From Acinetobacter sp. ANC 3813 (GTDB lineage Bacteria; Pseudomonadota; Gammaproteobacteria; Pseudomonadales; Moraxellaceae): a stretch of DNA of 64,000 nt. Both the position numbers and the translations under genes were made by a program. How positions within the stretch are numbered: position 1 is the stretch's first letter; each line of letters opens with the position of its first letter. The stretch is taken from assembly GCF_002135435.1 (NCBI RefSeq), contig NZ_NEGK01000007.1:181780-245779 (forward strand), given 5' to 3'. Under the pieces are notes generated by a model, which was given only the letters and a program-made list of their open reading frames with translations, did no database searches and had not been told where the DNA came from. This document shows positions 45,743 to 54,358 of the stretch, piece after piece.

Positions 45743-46537
45743 CTATCTTGCCTGACAGATTGGACAATTTTCATCTTGTGCAAAGCCTAAAATGCGCTGT
45801 TTCATGCTCAAGCCATCCCAGAGCAGCAATTTTTGCTTTAAAGGCGAAACATTCAGGCCTAAATACAGCAAGGCATGATGCGCCTGTAAACTCGCCATTA
45901 CATTCGGGGTTGTCGCCAATACGCCCGAATCTGCACAGCGCAGGTCTTCATTCGCCTGCTGTTCTTTCGGAAATAAGCATTCATAGCAGGCTGAATCACC
46001 TTCGACCATAAACAGCTGACCTTGGAAACCAATCGCAGAAGCACTAATTAATGGCACATTCAGCTGCTTGCATTGCGCATTGACGGTATAACGGGTTGCA
46101 AAATTATCACAGCCATCCAGCACAACATCTTGCGGCGCAATGAGTTCCGCTGCATTAGACACATCTAATTTTGCGACGATGCTTTTCACTTGAATATGCG
46201 GATTTATACTTTTTAATCGCTTAGCCAGCACTTCTGCCTTATAAAACCCTAGATCTGCTTCAGTAAATGCCATTTGGCGCTGCAAATTGCTGATTTCAAT
46301 AGTATCTGCATCAATGAGTGTGATTTGCCCAACACCTGCACGCGCTAATAGTTCTGCTGCTGAACAGCCAATACCGCCGCAGCCAACAATCAGAACATTA
46401 GAAAGTTTGAGCTTTTCCTGTGCATCTAAATCCCAGCCATCTAATAAAATTTGGCGGCTGTACAGGTGCATTTCGGCATCGCTAAGCTGTAAATCAAATT
46501 CTAAAGCATCAATCAAAACACATTCCTTTACTGACAC
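45743..46537 (-). CDS. moeB: ThiF/MoeB/HesA-family adenylyltransferase
   Basis: A 264-aa E1-like enzyme that activates the C-terminus of a ubiquitin-like sulfur carrier (MoaD or ThiS). The nucleotide motif NVLIVGCGGIGCSAAELLAR, the arginine finger region NLQRQ and the structural zinc ligands CYEC (about 182-185) and CPIC (near 260) are present. The GTG at 46537 has no ribosome-binding site; a TTG at 46516 preceded by AAAGGA may be the real start and would give 257 aa. Whether it serves MoaD or ThiS is not shown. Confidence 0.85.
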   Translation of the reverse strand: MSVKECVLIDALEFDLQLSDAEMHLYSRQILLDGWDLDAQEKLKLSNVLIVGCGGIGCSAAELLARAGVGQITLIDADTIEISNLQRQMAFTEADLGFYKAEVLAKRLKSINPHIQVKSIVAKLDVSNAAELIAPQDVVLDGCDNFATRYTVNAQCKQLNVPLISASAIGFQGQLFMVEGDSACYECLFPKEQQANEDLRCADSGVLATTPNVMASLQAHHALLYLGLNVSPLKQKLLLWDGLSMKQRILGFAQDENCPICQAR

Positions 46538-46689
46538 GGATGGTATAGATCATCCATTCATATGCTATTTAAGTTTTATTTGAACAATAATACTCAGGAT
46601 GAGGTTTAATAGCTCAGCATTATGCATATATTTTTCAACTTCGGAATCTTATATTTACTCGGTTATTTATACTCAGTTTTGCTTTGTTT

Positions 46690-46724
46690 AAATAAAAAAA
46701 AGCCCGAAAAAACAAACTTGGGCC
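46690..46724 (-). terminator. Terminator of fadL
   Basis: GCCC and GGGC arms around a U-rich loop (about 46702-46723), with a run of eight U on the minus strand beyond. It is preceded by a second hairpin at 46741-46774. Confidence 0.65.
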
Positions 46725-46740
46725 CAAGGAAAGATGGTGG

Positions 46741-46774
46741 GCATCTTGTGAAGTCAAATTTCTTCACAAGATGC
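46741..46774 (-). other. 13-bp perfect hairpin just after fadL
   Basis: GCATCTTGTGAAG (46741-46753) pairs with 46762-46774 around an 8-nt loop. It lies between the fadL stop and its U-rich terminator, perhaps a 3' stabilising structure. Confidence 0.7.
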
Positions 46775-46788
46775 GATATTTTACTGGC

Positions 46789-48195
46789 TTAAAAACGGTA
46801 GCCCATTTTCACACTATAGCCAATCGCATTATTATCTTTAAACTCAGCATCATATCTTTCTGTACCGAACCAGCTTGCAGATTGAGCTTTAGCATCGCCT
46901 AACCAAAAATAACGTGCACCAGCCTGAATAAATGTGGCTGGCGTTGGGCTGAATTGAGCACCCAAACCTGCACTCCAGTAGCCATCTGTTGGCCCTAAAG
47001 TTGAAGTTAACTCACCTACACCTGAATCCCAGCCGCCCAACACAGATAAAGCCCATTGTTCGTTTAATTTTCTTGCAACACCAAAGTTCACAGAGAATTG
47101 GTCTTTCTCATATGCAATTAAGTCAAATCCACGAGTCGTACCTGCAACTGCTTGAGTTAATCCCGCTGCCAATTGACCAAATTTGTGCGGACGGATCGCA
47201 AATTTAGACCAGTCCACCCAACGAATATTTGCAAATGCTATAGTATTCGCCATAATGCCTGATTGAAAATCTAGGTTAATAGATTGAGGGGTAGTAATAT
47301 TAGTCGAACCCGAAGTAAAGGTATAATCCTTACCCAGTTCTTTAACCGCTGAAGCAATTAAAATACTATTGGCCTGCGGCATTCTTTCTTCCACATTTAC
47401 TTTATAATCAATTTCCGAGCGATAAGTAAGTGATGCCTTTAGCGCAATTTCTGGAATTTGAAAAGCCACACCAGCTAAAAAACCAAACTCACTTTCTTCA
47501 GGAATAGAGGCATCATAACCCTTCATATGCATTCCAGTTTCTTTATCTTTAAAATCGCTACACAAGGTCGTAATGACCTTATCTGAACACATAACTCCAC
47601 CAAAAGGTCCATAAACGGTACCGCGCAAACTGACATCACCTTTTACAGTTTGGTAGACAGGACCCGCATAAATATTCCAGTGCTCGTTCGGTTGATAGCC
47701 CATAATTAAAGATAGACTTTGTGTAGAAACCTCTACATTAGTCCCCTCATCCATATGATGAAATGCACCTGCTTTTACGACTTTGTCCCCATCATAAAGT
47801 GGCAGTGTTGGTACTACAGTATGTTTTGGATCATTTGCTGAATAGCTTGCTTTTGCACCAAAGGGCTGATCGTAGATCAGACCTAAAGAAATATGTTCAT
47901 TTGCCTGATATTTCAAAGCAAAATTTACAAAATGGAAACTTTCAGCCATATCAGAAATATTTGTATTGGCTAAGTCTGCACCTGCATTTAATCGATCATT
48001 GGATGGCATATTCCAGCCATTTCTCATCTTGCCTGAAACATCTGCATCTAATACAGATATACCCGCCTCAAAGTAATTATTTGGCTGTAAAAATGCTGAA
48101 ATGGATTGTCCTGAACGATCCATTCCAGCTGCATATACCCCTTGCGTACACAGCGTGCTCAGCAAAATAGCATTTGTTAAGGTTTTTAATTTCAT
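46789..48195 (-). CDS. fadL: FadL/TodX-family outer-membrane transport protein
   Basis: The ATG at 48195 follows AAAGGA and gives a 468-aa protein with a 22-residue signal peptide (MKLKTLTNAILLSTLCTQGV). The mature part has the N-terminal hatch (GMDRSGQSISAFLQPNNYFE, as in FadL), LGLIYDQPFGAKASY and a C-terminal barrel ending SVKMGYRF. It takes up long-chain fatty acids or other hydrophobic compounds. A TATACT -10 on the minus strand lies about 110 bp upstream. It fits the fatty-acid genes elsewhere in the window. Confidence 0.92.
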   Translation of the reverse strand: MKLKTLTNAILLSTLCTQGVYAAGMDRSGQSISAFLQPNNYFEAGISVLDADVSGKMRNGWNMPSNDRLNAGADLANTNISDMAESFHFVNFALKYQANEHISLGLIYDQPFGAKASYSANDPKHTVVPTLPLYDGDKVVKAGAFHHMDEGTNVEVSTQSLSLIMGYQPNEHWNIYAGPVYQTVKGDVSLRGTVYGPFGGVMCSDKVITTLCSDFKDKETGMHMKGYDASIPEESEFGFLAGVAFQIPEIALKASLTYRSEIDYKVNVEERMPQANSILIASAVKELGKDYTFTSGSTNITTPQSINLDFQSGIMANTIAFANIRWVDWSKFAIRPHKFGQLAAGLTQAVAGTTRGFDLIAYEKDQFSVNFGVARKLNEQWALSVLGGWDSGVGELTSTLGPTDGYWSAGLGAQFSPTPATFIQAGARYFWLGDAKAQSASWFGTERYDAEFKDNNAIGYSVKMGYRF

Positions 48196-48638
48196 TTCTA
48201 TTCCTTTACTTTTTCTCATCAACACAAATCATTTGCATTAAATATGGGAAAAATTCCCATTTATTTTTCGGTAAATTTACACAATAAAAATGTAAAAGCA
48301 AAGTATAAAATCAGATTCTCATCAAAAAAATTTAACAAAAATTTGGATTAAAAATTTATTAATATAAAAAACAATTAGTTAAATTTTATTAATTTTAAAA
48401 AATTAAGCACACTAAACCCTAAAATTGTGTGAATTGTTTATATGAAATAGATACAGCCCATCAAAATTTTTTCCAGTTTTTCACCGGCTATACAGCGAAA
48501 TTTTATGAGCTCGGTCTTAAATACTCGGCCTTGCTCAGCTTCTCTGCCCGCTGAATAAGTTAAAAATTGAAACACATCAAATAAAAAGGTAAATTACCCT
48601 AAGTTTTGGTTTCAGCATTGCAAAAAGATTTTAAAAAT
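48196..48638. other. AT-rich divergent intergenic region
   Basis: The 443-bp region is very AT-rich and without genes. It carries the divergent promoters of fadL and the DUF6502 gene; no operator is recognised. Confidence 0.5.
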
Positions 48639-49427
48639 ATGAGTAATCTGCCGACAGAAGATGCAACATTTAATTTAGAGCAAATCTTGCTCACCATGCA
48701 TCCATTAACCCAATGGCTTATCCGTTCGGGCGTAGGTTACAATGATTTTACGGCAGCATTGAAACCCTTATTTTATCTTCAAGCGCTTGACGAATTAGAT
48801 CGAATTGATCAAAAATCTACTGTGTCTGCAATCAGTTTATTATCTGGATTACATCGAAAAGATGTCTCTGCTCTAAAAAATACTGACATTACACACTCTG
48901 GCATTCAGCCCGAAGCCTTAAGTGTTTCTTCCCGCGTCATTGGCGCATGGCTTGCAGATGCTTGGCCGCAATGCCTCTCAATGAACAAAAATCATCCGCA
49001 GTCATTTGATGCCTTAGTGAAAACAGTTTCTTTAGATGTGCATTCCAAATCAGTCTTGAATGAATTGATTCGCTTAGGCCTTGTTTTAGTAGAAAATGAT
49101 TGTGTTATTTTACAAAAAAATGGCTATTACCCTAGTCAGCAGCAGCAGGAAATCCGACAGCTGCTGAGCCAAAATGTATATAGCCACCTTATGGCAGGCA
49201 TGCATAACTTATTTAATGAAAACCAGACTTCACAGCTTGAAGAAGCCATTCGTGCGGAAGAGCTAACATCGGAATCTGTACAAATACTTCAACAAAAGGC
49301 AGTTGACTTATGGGAGCAATATTCTCAGGAATTACTGGAGCTTGCATCAAAACGCTGCACCTTAGATAAGGGAAAATCTGAGGCCAATCAAACTTTCTGC
49401 TTAGGGATTTATCAGAATGATAAATAG
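48639..49427 (+). CDS. DUF6502 family protein
   Basis: The ATG at 48639 gives 262 aa. The pattern HPLTQWLIRSGVGYNDFTAA, SLLSGLHRKDVSAL and SRVIGAWLAD is that of the DUF6502 family of Acinetobacter and Pseudomonas, probably a DNA-binding or regulatory protein with an N-terminal HTH-like region. An in-frame TTG at 48606 adds 11 residues. It overlaps the next lipoprotein gene by 11 bases, as in other DUF6502 loci where a secreted protein follows. Its function is unknown. Confidence 0.82.
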   Translation: MSNLPTEDATFNLEQILLTMHPLTQWLIRSGVGYNDFTAALKPLFYLQALDELDRIDQKSTVSAISLLSGLHRKDVSALKNTDITHSGIQPEALSVSSRVIGAWLADAWPQCLSMNKNHPQSFDALVKTVSLDVHSKSVLNELIRLGLVLVENDCVILQKNGYYPSQQQQEIRQLLSQNVYSHLMAGMHNLFNENQTSQLEEAIRAEELTSESVQILQQKAVDLWEQYSQELLELASKRCTLDKGKSEANQTFCLGIYQNDK

Positions 49428-50058
49428 TAATAAAATAATGATTTACAGCCTTTTCGCTTTCTTATTGCAAGGATGTGATGAAGATTTCAATGTCGGGGTT
49501 TCAAAAGGCGGTTCTGGCAATGGAAAGCCAAGCAATGAGTTTGAAAATGTAGAGTTTGGCGCTCCATTTAATCAAAATTATAAACTTTGGTTATCACAGC
49601 CTGTGAGTGATGTATGCAATGGCGTAAAGCGGACTTTACGGTTTATTCACCCAATTAGTCATGAACTTATAGAGGAAAATCAAACAATTGACCTGACTAA
49701 GAAAATACCTTTCGCAAGCCAAATAAAAGCGCAAGTGGTGTGGCAAAATATTTCAAATCAAACAAAAATAGTGATTCGATCCTGCAATGACATTGCATTC
49801 GTAGACGAAGAACGCAATAGTACGGACAGCAAAAATCTTGTGCCTAACCTGACTTTAAATGATCAACGCTGCGATGTAACAACAGTCACCCTAAGTCCTG
49901 GACAAACCATAATTAATTCAGGTTTAGAATATACCTATGTCAATACAATAGCTGGGGCTTTAGTACATCATCCTCGTGTTGAATTCACCCCGCAAGATAC
50001 AGACTTAACGGGATGTAAAGAGCTGGCTAGCCCCTTTTATATTTACAACAAACCGTGA
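49417..50058 (+). CDS. Putative lipoprotein linked to DUF6502
   Basis: A 213-aa protein with a lipobox LLQGC near residue 20 (YSLFAFLLQGCDEDFN), followed by a Gly/Ser/Asn-rich linker and a beta-rich domain with four Cys (VCNGVKR, RSCND, QRCDVTT, GCKELA). It starts inside the DUF6502 gene (11-base overlap), so the two are coupled. I do not recognise the domain. An outer-membrane or surface role is inferred. Confidence 0.8.
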   Translation: MINSNKIMIYSLFAFLLQGCDEDFNVGVSKGGSGNGKPSNEFENVEFGAPFNQNYKLWLSQPVSDVCNGVKRTLRFIHPISHELIEENQTIDLTKKIPFASQIKAQVVWQNISNQTKIVIRSCNDIAFVDEERNSTDSKNLVPNLTLNDQRCDVTTVTLSPGQTIINSGLEYTYVNTIAGALVHHPRVEFTPQDTDLTGCKELASPFYIYNKP

Positions 50059-50137
50059 TTCTGAATAGGCTTAGGCACTGAAGATGATCAAAATACTATT
50101 GGGGAGGGACCAATCCAAGTAGGTTGGTTCCTAACAG

Positions 50138-50810
50138 ATGATAAGGCTTCTATCCTTTTTGAACCACCTTATCGAATGCTTTCACAATCGCAAACCAAAC
50201 ATACAAAATCTGCCACTCATCCCCGCGGTACTGCAATTGGAAAGCCGTTATTTTGTAATTAATTGCCCATTTGATTTTCATTTGCGTTTTGAACGCAATC
50301 AAACAGGCAAACCTACACTAGTGAATGCATTGGTTGATGCTTGGAAATAAGCTTCGTAAATTGCTGATATTGGTAAATGAGAATGAATGGCGAGCGCCTA
50401 GTGTTCCAATTCTACAGCTGAGACTCCCCTATTGTTTTATTGCAGATGAAGTGGTTTACATCATTCAGTGAGATGCTTTTGGGCATTATCGTAAACATCC
50501 TTTACCAGAGACGATTTTTGGTGGTCGTTTCCCAGCTCATATTTGGCCGAGACCTTTAATGTGGGCTTTTGAATGGCATGACACTTCTAAAGACTTGATT
50601 TTAAAACGGGATGAGCCATTGTTTTATTGTCAATTCGATGGTTTTGATCCATCACGGACAGTGAAGTTGGTTCAAGCTGAAAAGACACCAGAGCTTATGC
50701 AGTATATGGAACAGATTTCAGGTGTGGTGAGTTATGTGAATCAGACTTTTAGCTTGTTTAGTGAAGTGGAAAAAGTCAAACCAAGTAAATTAATAAAATC
50801 AAAACAGTAA
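50138..50810 (+). pseudogene. Broken gene: frameshift and internal stop
   Basis: The frame from 50138 (RYFVINCPFDFHLRFERNQT) stops at 50348-50350. The coding pattern then continues in another frame from about 50343 (WRAPSVPILQLRLPYCFIAD), is broken again by TGA at 50469-50471, and resumes as HYRKHPLPETIFGGRFPAHI and WPRPLMWAFEWHDTSKDL to 50810. All three pieces read as one about 220-aa soluble protein. I do not know the family; it may be a mobile-element-borne cargo protein. The damage suggests decay, not regulation. Confidence 0.75.
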
Positions 50811-50841
50811 CATTTTTTAGATATAAGAAAGAGGAAATAAA

Positions 50842-51252
50842 ATGGCATTTCAAAAAGAACCGATGACAGATAAAGCGATTGATATGATCACATCTACATT
50901 TGAGAAGTTCGAAGATAATCATATTAATTTATTAAGGAGAAGATCTAGTGCTCTTGATAAAGTATATAGTCCTGGCTGGGTTGTGGATAAAGTGACAGGA
51001 GATTTTTTAATAGCAGGTTCTGGTGTTCCTCAAACATTGATTAGATATTATTATTATTACAATAGACAGATATTTAATTTGTTAATACGAAGTGTTTATT
51101 ATGGTGGGGTTTTAGAAAGCATTAATAGTGTCGATTATAAAGAAATAAAAAACCTTAGTCAGGATTTTAAGGGCAATCTGATTGATGCATTTATGGAGTT
51201 AGAGAAAGATAATCAGCGAGGTGGAAAACTAACATTAGGGGGTGAGCAATGA
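50842..51252 (+). CDS. Hypothetical protein, 136 aa
   Basis: An intact-looking ORF with AGAGGAAATAAA before the ATG. It is rich in Tyr and aromatic residues (LIRYYYYYNRQIFNLLIRS), has no signal peptide and a charged C-end. It is 31 bases after the broken gene and its last codons overlap the start of the truncated ORF at 51249 (ATGA), so the pieces once formed one operon. I do not recognise the family. Association with a toxin/immunity or mobile cargo locus is a guess. Confidence 0.65.
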   Translation: MAFQKEPMTDKAIDMITSTFEKFEDNHINLLRRRSSALDKVYSPGWVVDKVTGDFLIAGSGVPQTLIRYYYYYNRQIFNLLIRSVYYGGVLESINSVDYKEIKNLSQDFKGNLIDAFMELEKDNQRGGKLTLGGEQ

Positions 51253-51404
51253 GTTTAACAGTTGATCAAGCACAATTACAATTAAATACACCAAAAACTA
51301 TTTCTAAACTCTTTGAAATTGTAGCTAATGTTAGTAGTGATTGGCTTTGTTGCATAAAGGCTTCAGAGATACTAGGTTTGTGCAACAAAGCCTTTGCGAG
51401 GTAG
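51249..51404 (+). pseudogene. Short ORF truncated by an IS-end remnant
   Basis: It starts in an ATGA overlap with the preceding gene. About the first 31 codons (MSLTVDQAQLQLNTPKTISK, then LFEIVANVSSD) look native. The frame then runs into the 50-bp IS-end remnant at 51343-51392 and stops at 51402. The rest of the original gene is missing. Confidence 0.7.
51343..51392. mobile_element. 50-bp remnant made of two IS terminal repeats
   Basis: GGCTTTGTTGCATAAA (51343-51358) and the reverse complement of GGCTTTGTTGCACAAA (51377-51392) match at 15 of 16 positions, facing each other with only 18 bp between. This is what an IS5/IS6-like insertion sequence leaves after its body has been deleted. It could also be a MITE. 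No clear target-site duplication was seen. Confidence 0.65.
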
Positions 51405-51468
51405 AAAAGGTTAGAGCAAAGAATTTATTTTATAAAAAAATTATTTAATTCATTAAATTGGGGAAAAT

Positions 51469-51904
51469 ATGATTTTCAAGTTGTTTGTGTCATTTTCTGG
51501 ATTTTTCTTTATTATGTTCTTTTATTTTATAAACAAAAAAAAAGAATTTTATAAAGGAAGTGAAAATATTAGGATCTTTGTGATTTTAATTTCATTGTTT
51601 TTTGTTTATTTCTTCTTTTTATGTAAAAAAAATTGAGTATATAGAAAAGAATGTCTGTGGTGTATTTAAGTATCACTATCCAAAACCAAGTCAGAGAGCT
51701 ACAAATATAGAGTTGTTAACATTTAATATTGATGGATATGGTGATTTAACCTTGCCAATTGAAAGAAAATTTAATATGAATGGTTTGAATATTGAAAATA
51801 TAAAAAAAGGTGATAGATTTTGTATTTTAATTCCTGTTGATAAGAGTGATTCTAATAATTTAAAAACTGCATATCATATACTTTATATAAAAATTTACGA
51901 TTGA
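51469..51904 (+). pseudogene. Small membrane protein gene frameshifted at an A8 tract
   Basis: The ATG at 51469 opens a frame with two hydrophobic segments (KLFVSFSGFFFIMFFYF and IFVILISLFFVYFFFLC). It stops at 51634-51636 right after eight A (51625-51632). The +1 frame continues without break as YIEKNVCGVFKYHYPKPSQR to 51904, a soluble beta-rich domain. Removing one A joins them into a protein of about 144 aa. The cause may be slippage, decay or a programmed event. Confidence 0.7.
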
Positions 51905-51937
51905 ATTAAGCATTTATTTTATAAGAGGGTGTAATTA

Positions 51938-52015
51938 ATGTCTAAAGAAATTAAACCTGCATCTCAGAATTTATCTGAGATGCTTTTGACAGGTGTTAGT
52001 AGATCTCTTTCATAA
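51938..52015 (+). pseudogene. 5' stub of a gene interrupted by an IS remnant
   Basis: GAGGGTG precedes an ATG at 51938. The 25-codon frame (MSKEIKPASQNLSEMLLTG) runs into the inverted repeat of the IS remnant beginning about 51997 and stops at 52013. A hairpin with 10-bp arms (51959-51968/51974-51983) followed by TTTT overlaps it and could act as a terminator. Confidence 0.5.
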
Positions 52016-52346
52016 ATCAAAAAACGCCCTACCTTTGTTGTTTATTTAGTCCGAAGAATCTTAAATATTCATGCATAATCTATGGATAAAATACTCTGAT
52101 TAAAAGAAGCTTTCTGAAACCCAATTTAAGCGCTATACAGGCATACCATGATCAATTATTTATGTATTGGTTGATCAATTACATAAGAATAGGTATTGAG
52201 CATGTATTTGACCATCTAAGAAATCTCCAAATACTTTCGGAACGTTATCGAAAGTGAGGAAAAAGAATCGGTTTAAGATTCAATTTAATTGCTGGAATTT
52301 ACAACATGGAATTGAGTAATAAATGACTTATGAAAGAGGTCTACTA
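51997..52346. mobile_element. Degenerate IS5-like element, about 350 bp, with both inverted repeats
   Basis: Left end 51997-52019 and right end 52324-52346 are inverted repeats matching at 21 of 23 positions (core CTCTTTCATAA). Inside, plus-strand codons from about 52195 spell EHVFDHLRNLQILSERYRK, a TGA at 52255-52257, and then RIGLRFNLIAGIYNMELSNK. This is the C-terminal region of an IS5-family transposase. The element is internally deleted and cannot move by itself. Confidence 0.8.
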
Positions 52347-52403
52347 TATGCGTTAAAAATTAGCGCTTTTCATTCAAAAACATCTGCTGACAATATTTCA
52401 TAT

Positions 52404-52432
52404 AAAAAGGCTGTCCTATGACAGCCTTTTTT
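52404..52432. terminator. Bidirectional terminator
   Basis: GGCTGTC (52409-52415) pairs with GACAGCC (52420-52426), loop CTAT, five A before and six T after. It closes the minus-strand ligase gene and insulates the accessory stretch. Confidence 0.85.
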
Positions 52433-52452
52433 GACCCTATATAATGTAAGGT

Positions 52453-54117
52453 TTAACCCACTTTATGCAGATTTTCCGCCTTCGCAATCTCTTGCTGCTT
52501 CAGCAAATTACGCTGAATTTTACCGCTGGAGGTTTTTGGCAAACTTGCAACAAATTCAATTTCTTTTGGATAAGCATGCTTAGACAAGCGTGAACGCACA
52601 TATTCCTGCAGCTGATGCATTAACGCCTCTGTAGCAGAATACTGGGCTTTGAGCACCACAAAGGCTTTCACAACTTCAGTACGCTCAGGGTCAGGCTTAC
52701 CAACCACTGCAGACTCTAGAACCTCTTTGCATTCCAATAATGTGCTTTCAACGTCAAAAGGCCCTACACGATAGCCTGACGTTGTAATGACATCGTCTGC
52801 ACGTCCAATAAAATCTATGCCGTTTTGTTCATTTAAGCGTACTGTATCGCCCGTCAAATAATAATTCCCCGCAAAAGATTTACGGTTATTGCCGCCATAG
52901 CCCGTAAACCAAAACAGCGGTGACTGCGAACAATCAATGGCCAATGTTCCAATGCCGCCCGGCTCTACTTCATGATGTTCTTTATTTAAAACTGCAAAAC
53001 GATGGCCTGGAATAGCATAGCCTGCAGAACCGACTTTTTTGTGATGATCCAGTGCATGATGATTGGCAATGACCATCCCTAATTCAGTTTGTCCATACTG
53101 ATCATAAATATTCACATTCAGGTCATGATTGAACCAGTGAATGACTTCCGGCGTTAAAGGCTCGCCTGCACTGCTGACCACCCGCAAATGTTCTTTAATT
53201 GAAGGATCAAATTTTTCTTTAAAGCCAAAGAACATGCGAAATGCAGTAGGCGAACCTGTTAGATTGCTGACTTTGTATTTCTGAATAATCTGCAGCGCGT
53301 TATCTACGCTAAAGGCACGCTCATCCATAATAATGCTATGACCTAAACTCAATGGCCCAGTAATGCCGTAATACAACCCGTAAGCCCAGCCCGGATCGGC
53401 TAAATTCCAGAAAGAGTCTTCTGCACGCAAATCAACTGCATGGGTCATATAGCCCTTAAAGGCCAACACCGCTTTTAATGGCACGGGTACAGACTTCGCC
53501 AGACCCGTCGTGCCTGAGGTAAACATCATTAAGAAATGATCATCAAAACTCAGCTGCACAGGATCACAACTGGACGACTGCTGCTGCAGCGCTGTCCAAA
53601 AGTCTGCTTCTTTTGTTTGAGATGAGGACAAATGCTGTGACTGCTGGCCTGCCTGAACAATCAAAATGTGCGGCACTTTAACACTGTTCAATTTAAGGCG
53701 CTGTTCTGCATTGGTCAAAATCAATTGTGTCTGAGCAGTTTCTACACGGTGCTCAATGGCTTTAGATTCAAATGCGGTAAATAAGGGCTGATATACAGCA
53801 CCTATACGCCATGCAGCCAAGACTGTAATCAGCAGCTCAGGTGTACGCGGCAACAGTCCTGCAATACAGTCGCCTTTTTTCAGGCCCAAGCTTTTTAAAT
53901 AATTGGCCAGCTTGCCGGAAGCTTCATCCAGCTGAACAAAACTCCATACAGAAGATTCACCGTTTTTGCCTTCCCAAATTAAGGCGGTCTTATTCTTTCC
54001 AAGGTAGCGTCCACAGCATTCCGTATATGCATTGATTTGTGTGGCTGAACCGATGAGCTGCTCCGCAATCTGCTGCTCATAATTAAAATCCTGATACGCC
54101 TGTTCTAATGTTTTCAT
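52453..54117 (-). CDS. AMP-dependent acyl-CoA synthetase/ligase
   Basis: The ATG at 54117 (MKTLEQAYQDFNYE), preceded by GAGG, gives 554 aa. The P-loop MFTSGTTGLAKSVP, the A5 region YGQTELG, YYLTGDTVRL, GRADDVITTSGYRVGP and the C-terminal catalytic Lys in PKTSSGKIQRNLL are the motifs of ANL acyl-CoA synthetases, here of the acetate/medium-chain (ACSM-like) type. It lies downstream of an acyl-CoA dehydrogenase gene. Together they would activate and oxidise a carboxylic acid of unknown chain length. The in-frame ATG at 54171 lacks a Shine-Dalgarno sequence. Confidence 0.88.
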   Translation of the reverse strand: MKTLEQAYQDFNYEQQIAEQLIGSATQINAYTECCGRYLGKNKTALIWEGKNGESSVWSFVQLDEASGKLANYLKSLGLKKGDCIAGLLPRTPELLITVLAAWRIGAVYQPLFTAFESKAIEHRVETAQTQLILTNAEQRLKLNSVKVPHILIVQAGQQSQHLSSSQTKEADFWTALQQQSSSCDPVQLSFDDHFLMMFTSGTTGLAKSVPVPLKAVLAFKGYMTHAVDLRAEDSFWNLADPGWAYGLYYGITGPLSLGHSIIMDERAFSVDNALQIIQKYKVSNLTGSPTAFRMFFGFKEKFDPSIKEHLRVVSSAGEPLTPEVIHWFNHDLNVNIYDQYGQTELGMVIANHHALDHHKKVGSAGYAIPGHRFAVLNKEHHEVEPGGIGTLAIDCSQSPLFWFTGYGGNNRKSFAGNYYLTGDTVRLNEQNGIDFIGRADDVITTSGYRVGPFDVESTLLECKEVLESAVVGKPDPERTEVVKAFVVLKAQYSATEALMHQLQEYVRSRLSKHAYPKEIEFVASLPKTSSGKIQRNLLKQQEIAKAENLHKVG

Positions 54118-54358
54118 TTTGCAACCTCTCGTCCTAAAGGCTGAATGGCGCGGCATCTGCGCTTGGCTCATTCATTGTCATATTATTTTTCTCCATCTGC
54201 TTATAGCAGCTGCAGCTGTACATCCCGTACAAATATCCGCACGATCAATCTGTGCTTTTTGAAATATAAGATTAGAAAAACATGTTCTGATGCCGCCTGC
54301 AATTTCCATAACCGTCAAATATTTTGCAGGCTTTGGGCATCGACTAAAGTCTGATTAA

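Noticed and set aside
50105..50132. Hairpin-like GGGACCAATCC/GGTTGGTTCC as terminator of the lipoprotein gene
   Set aside because: Arms are imperfect and no U tract follows, so support is too weak to list it.
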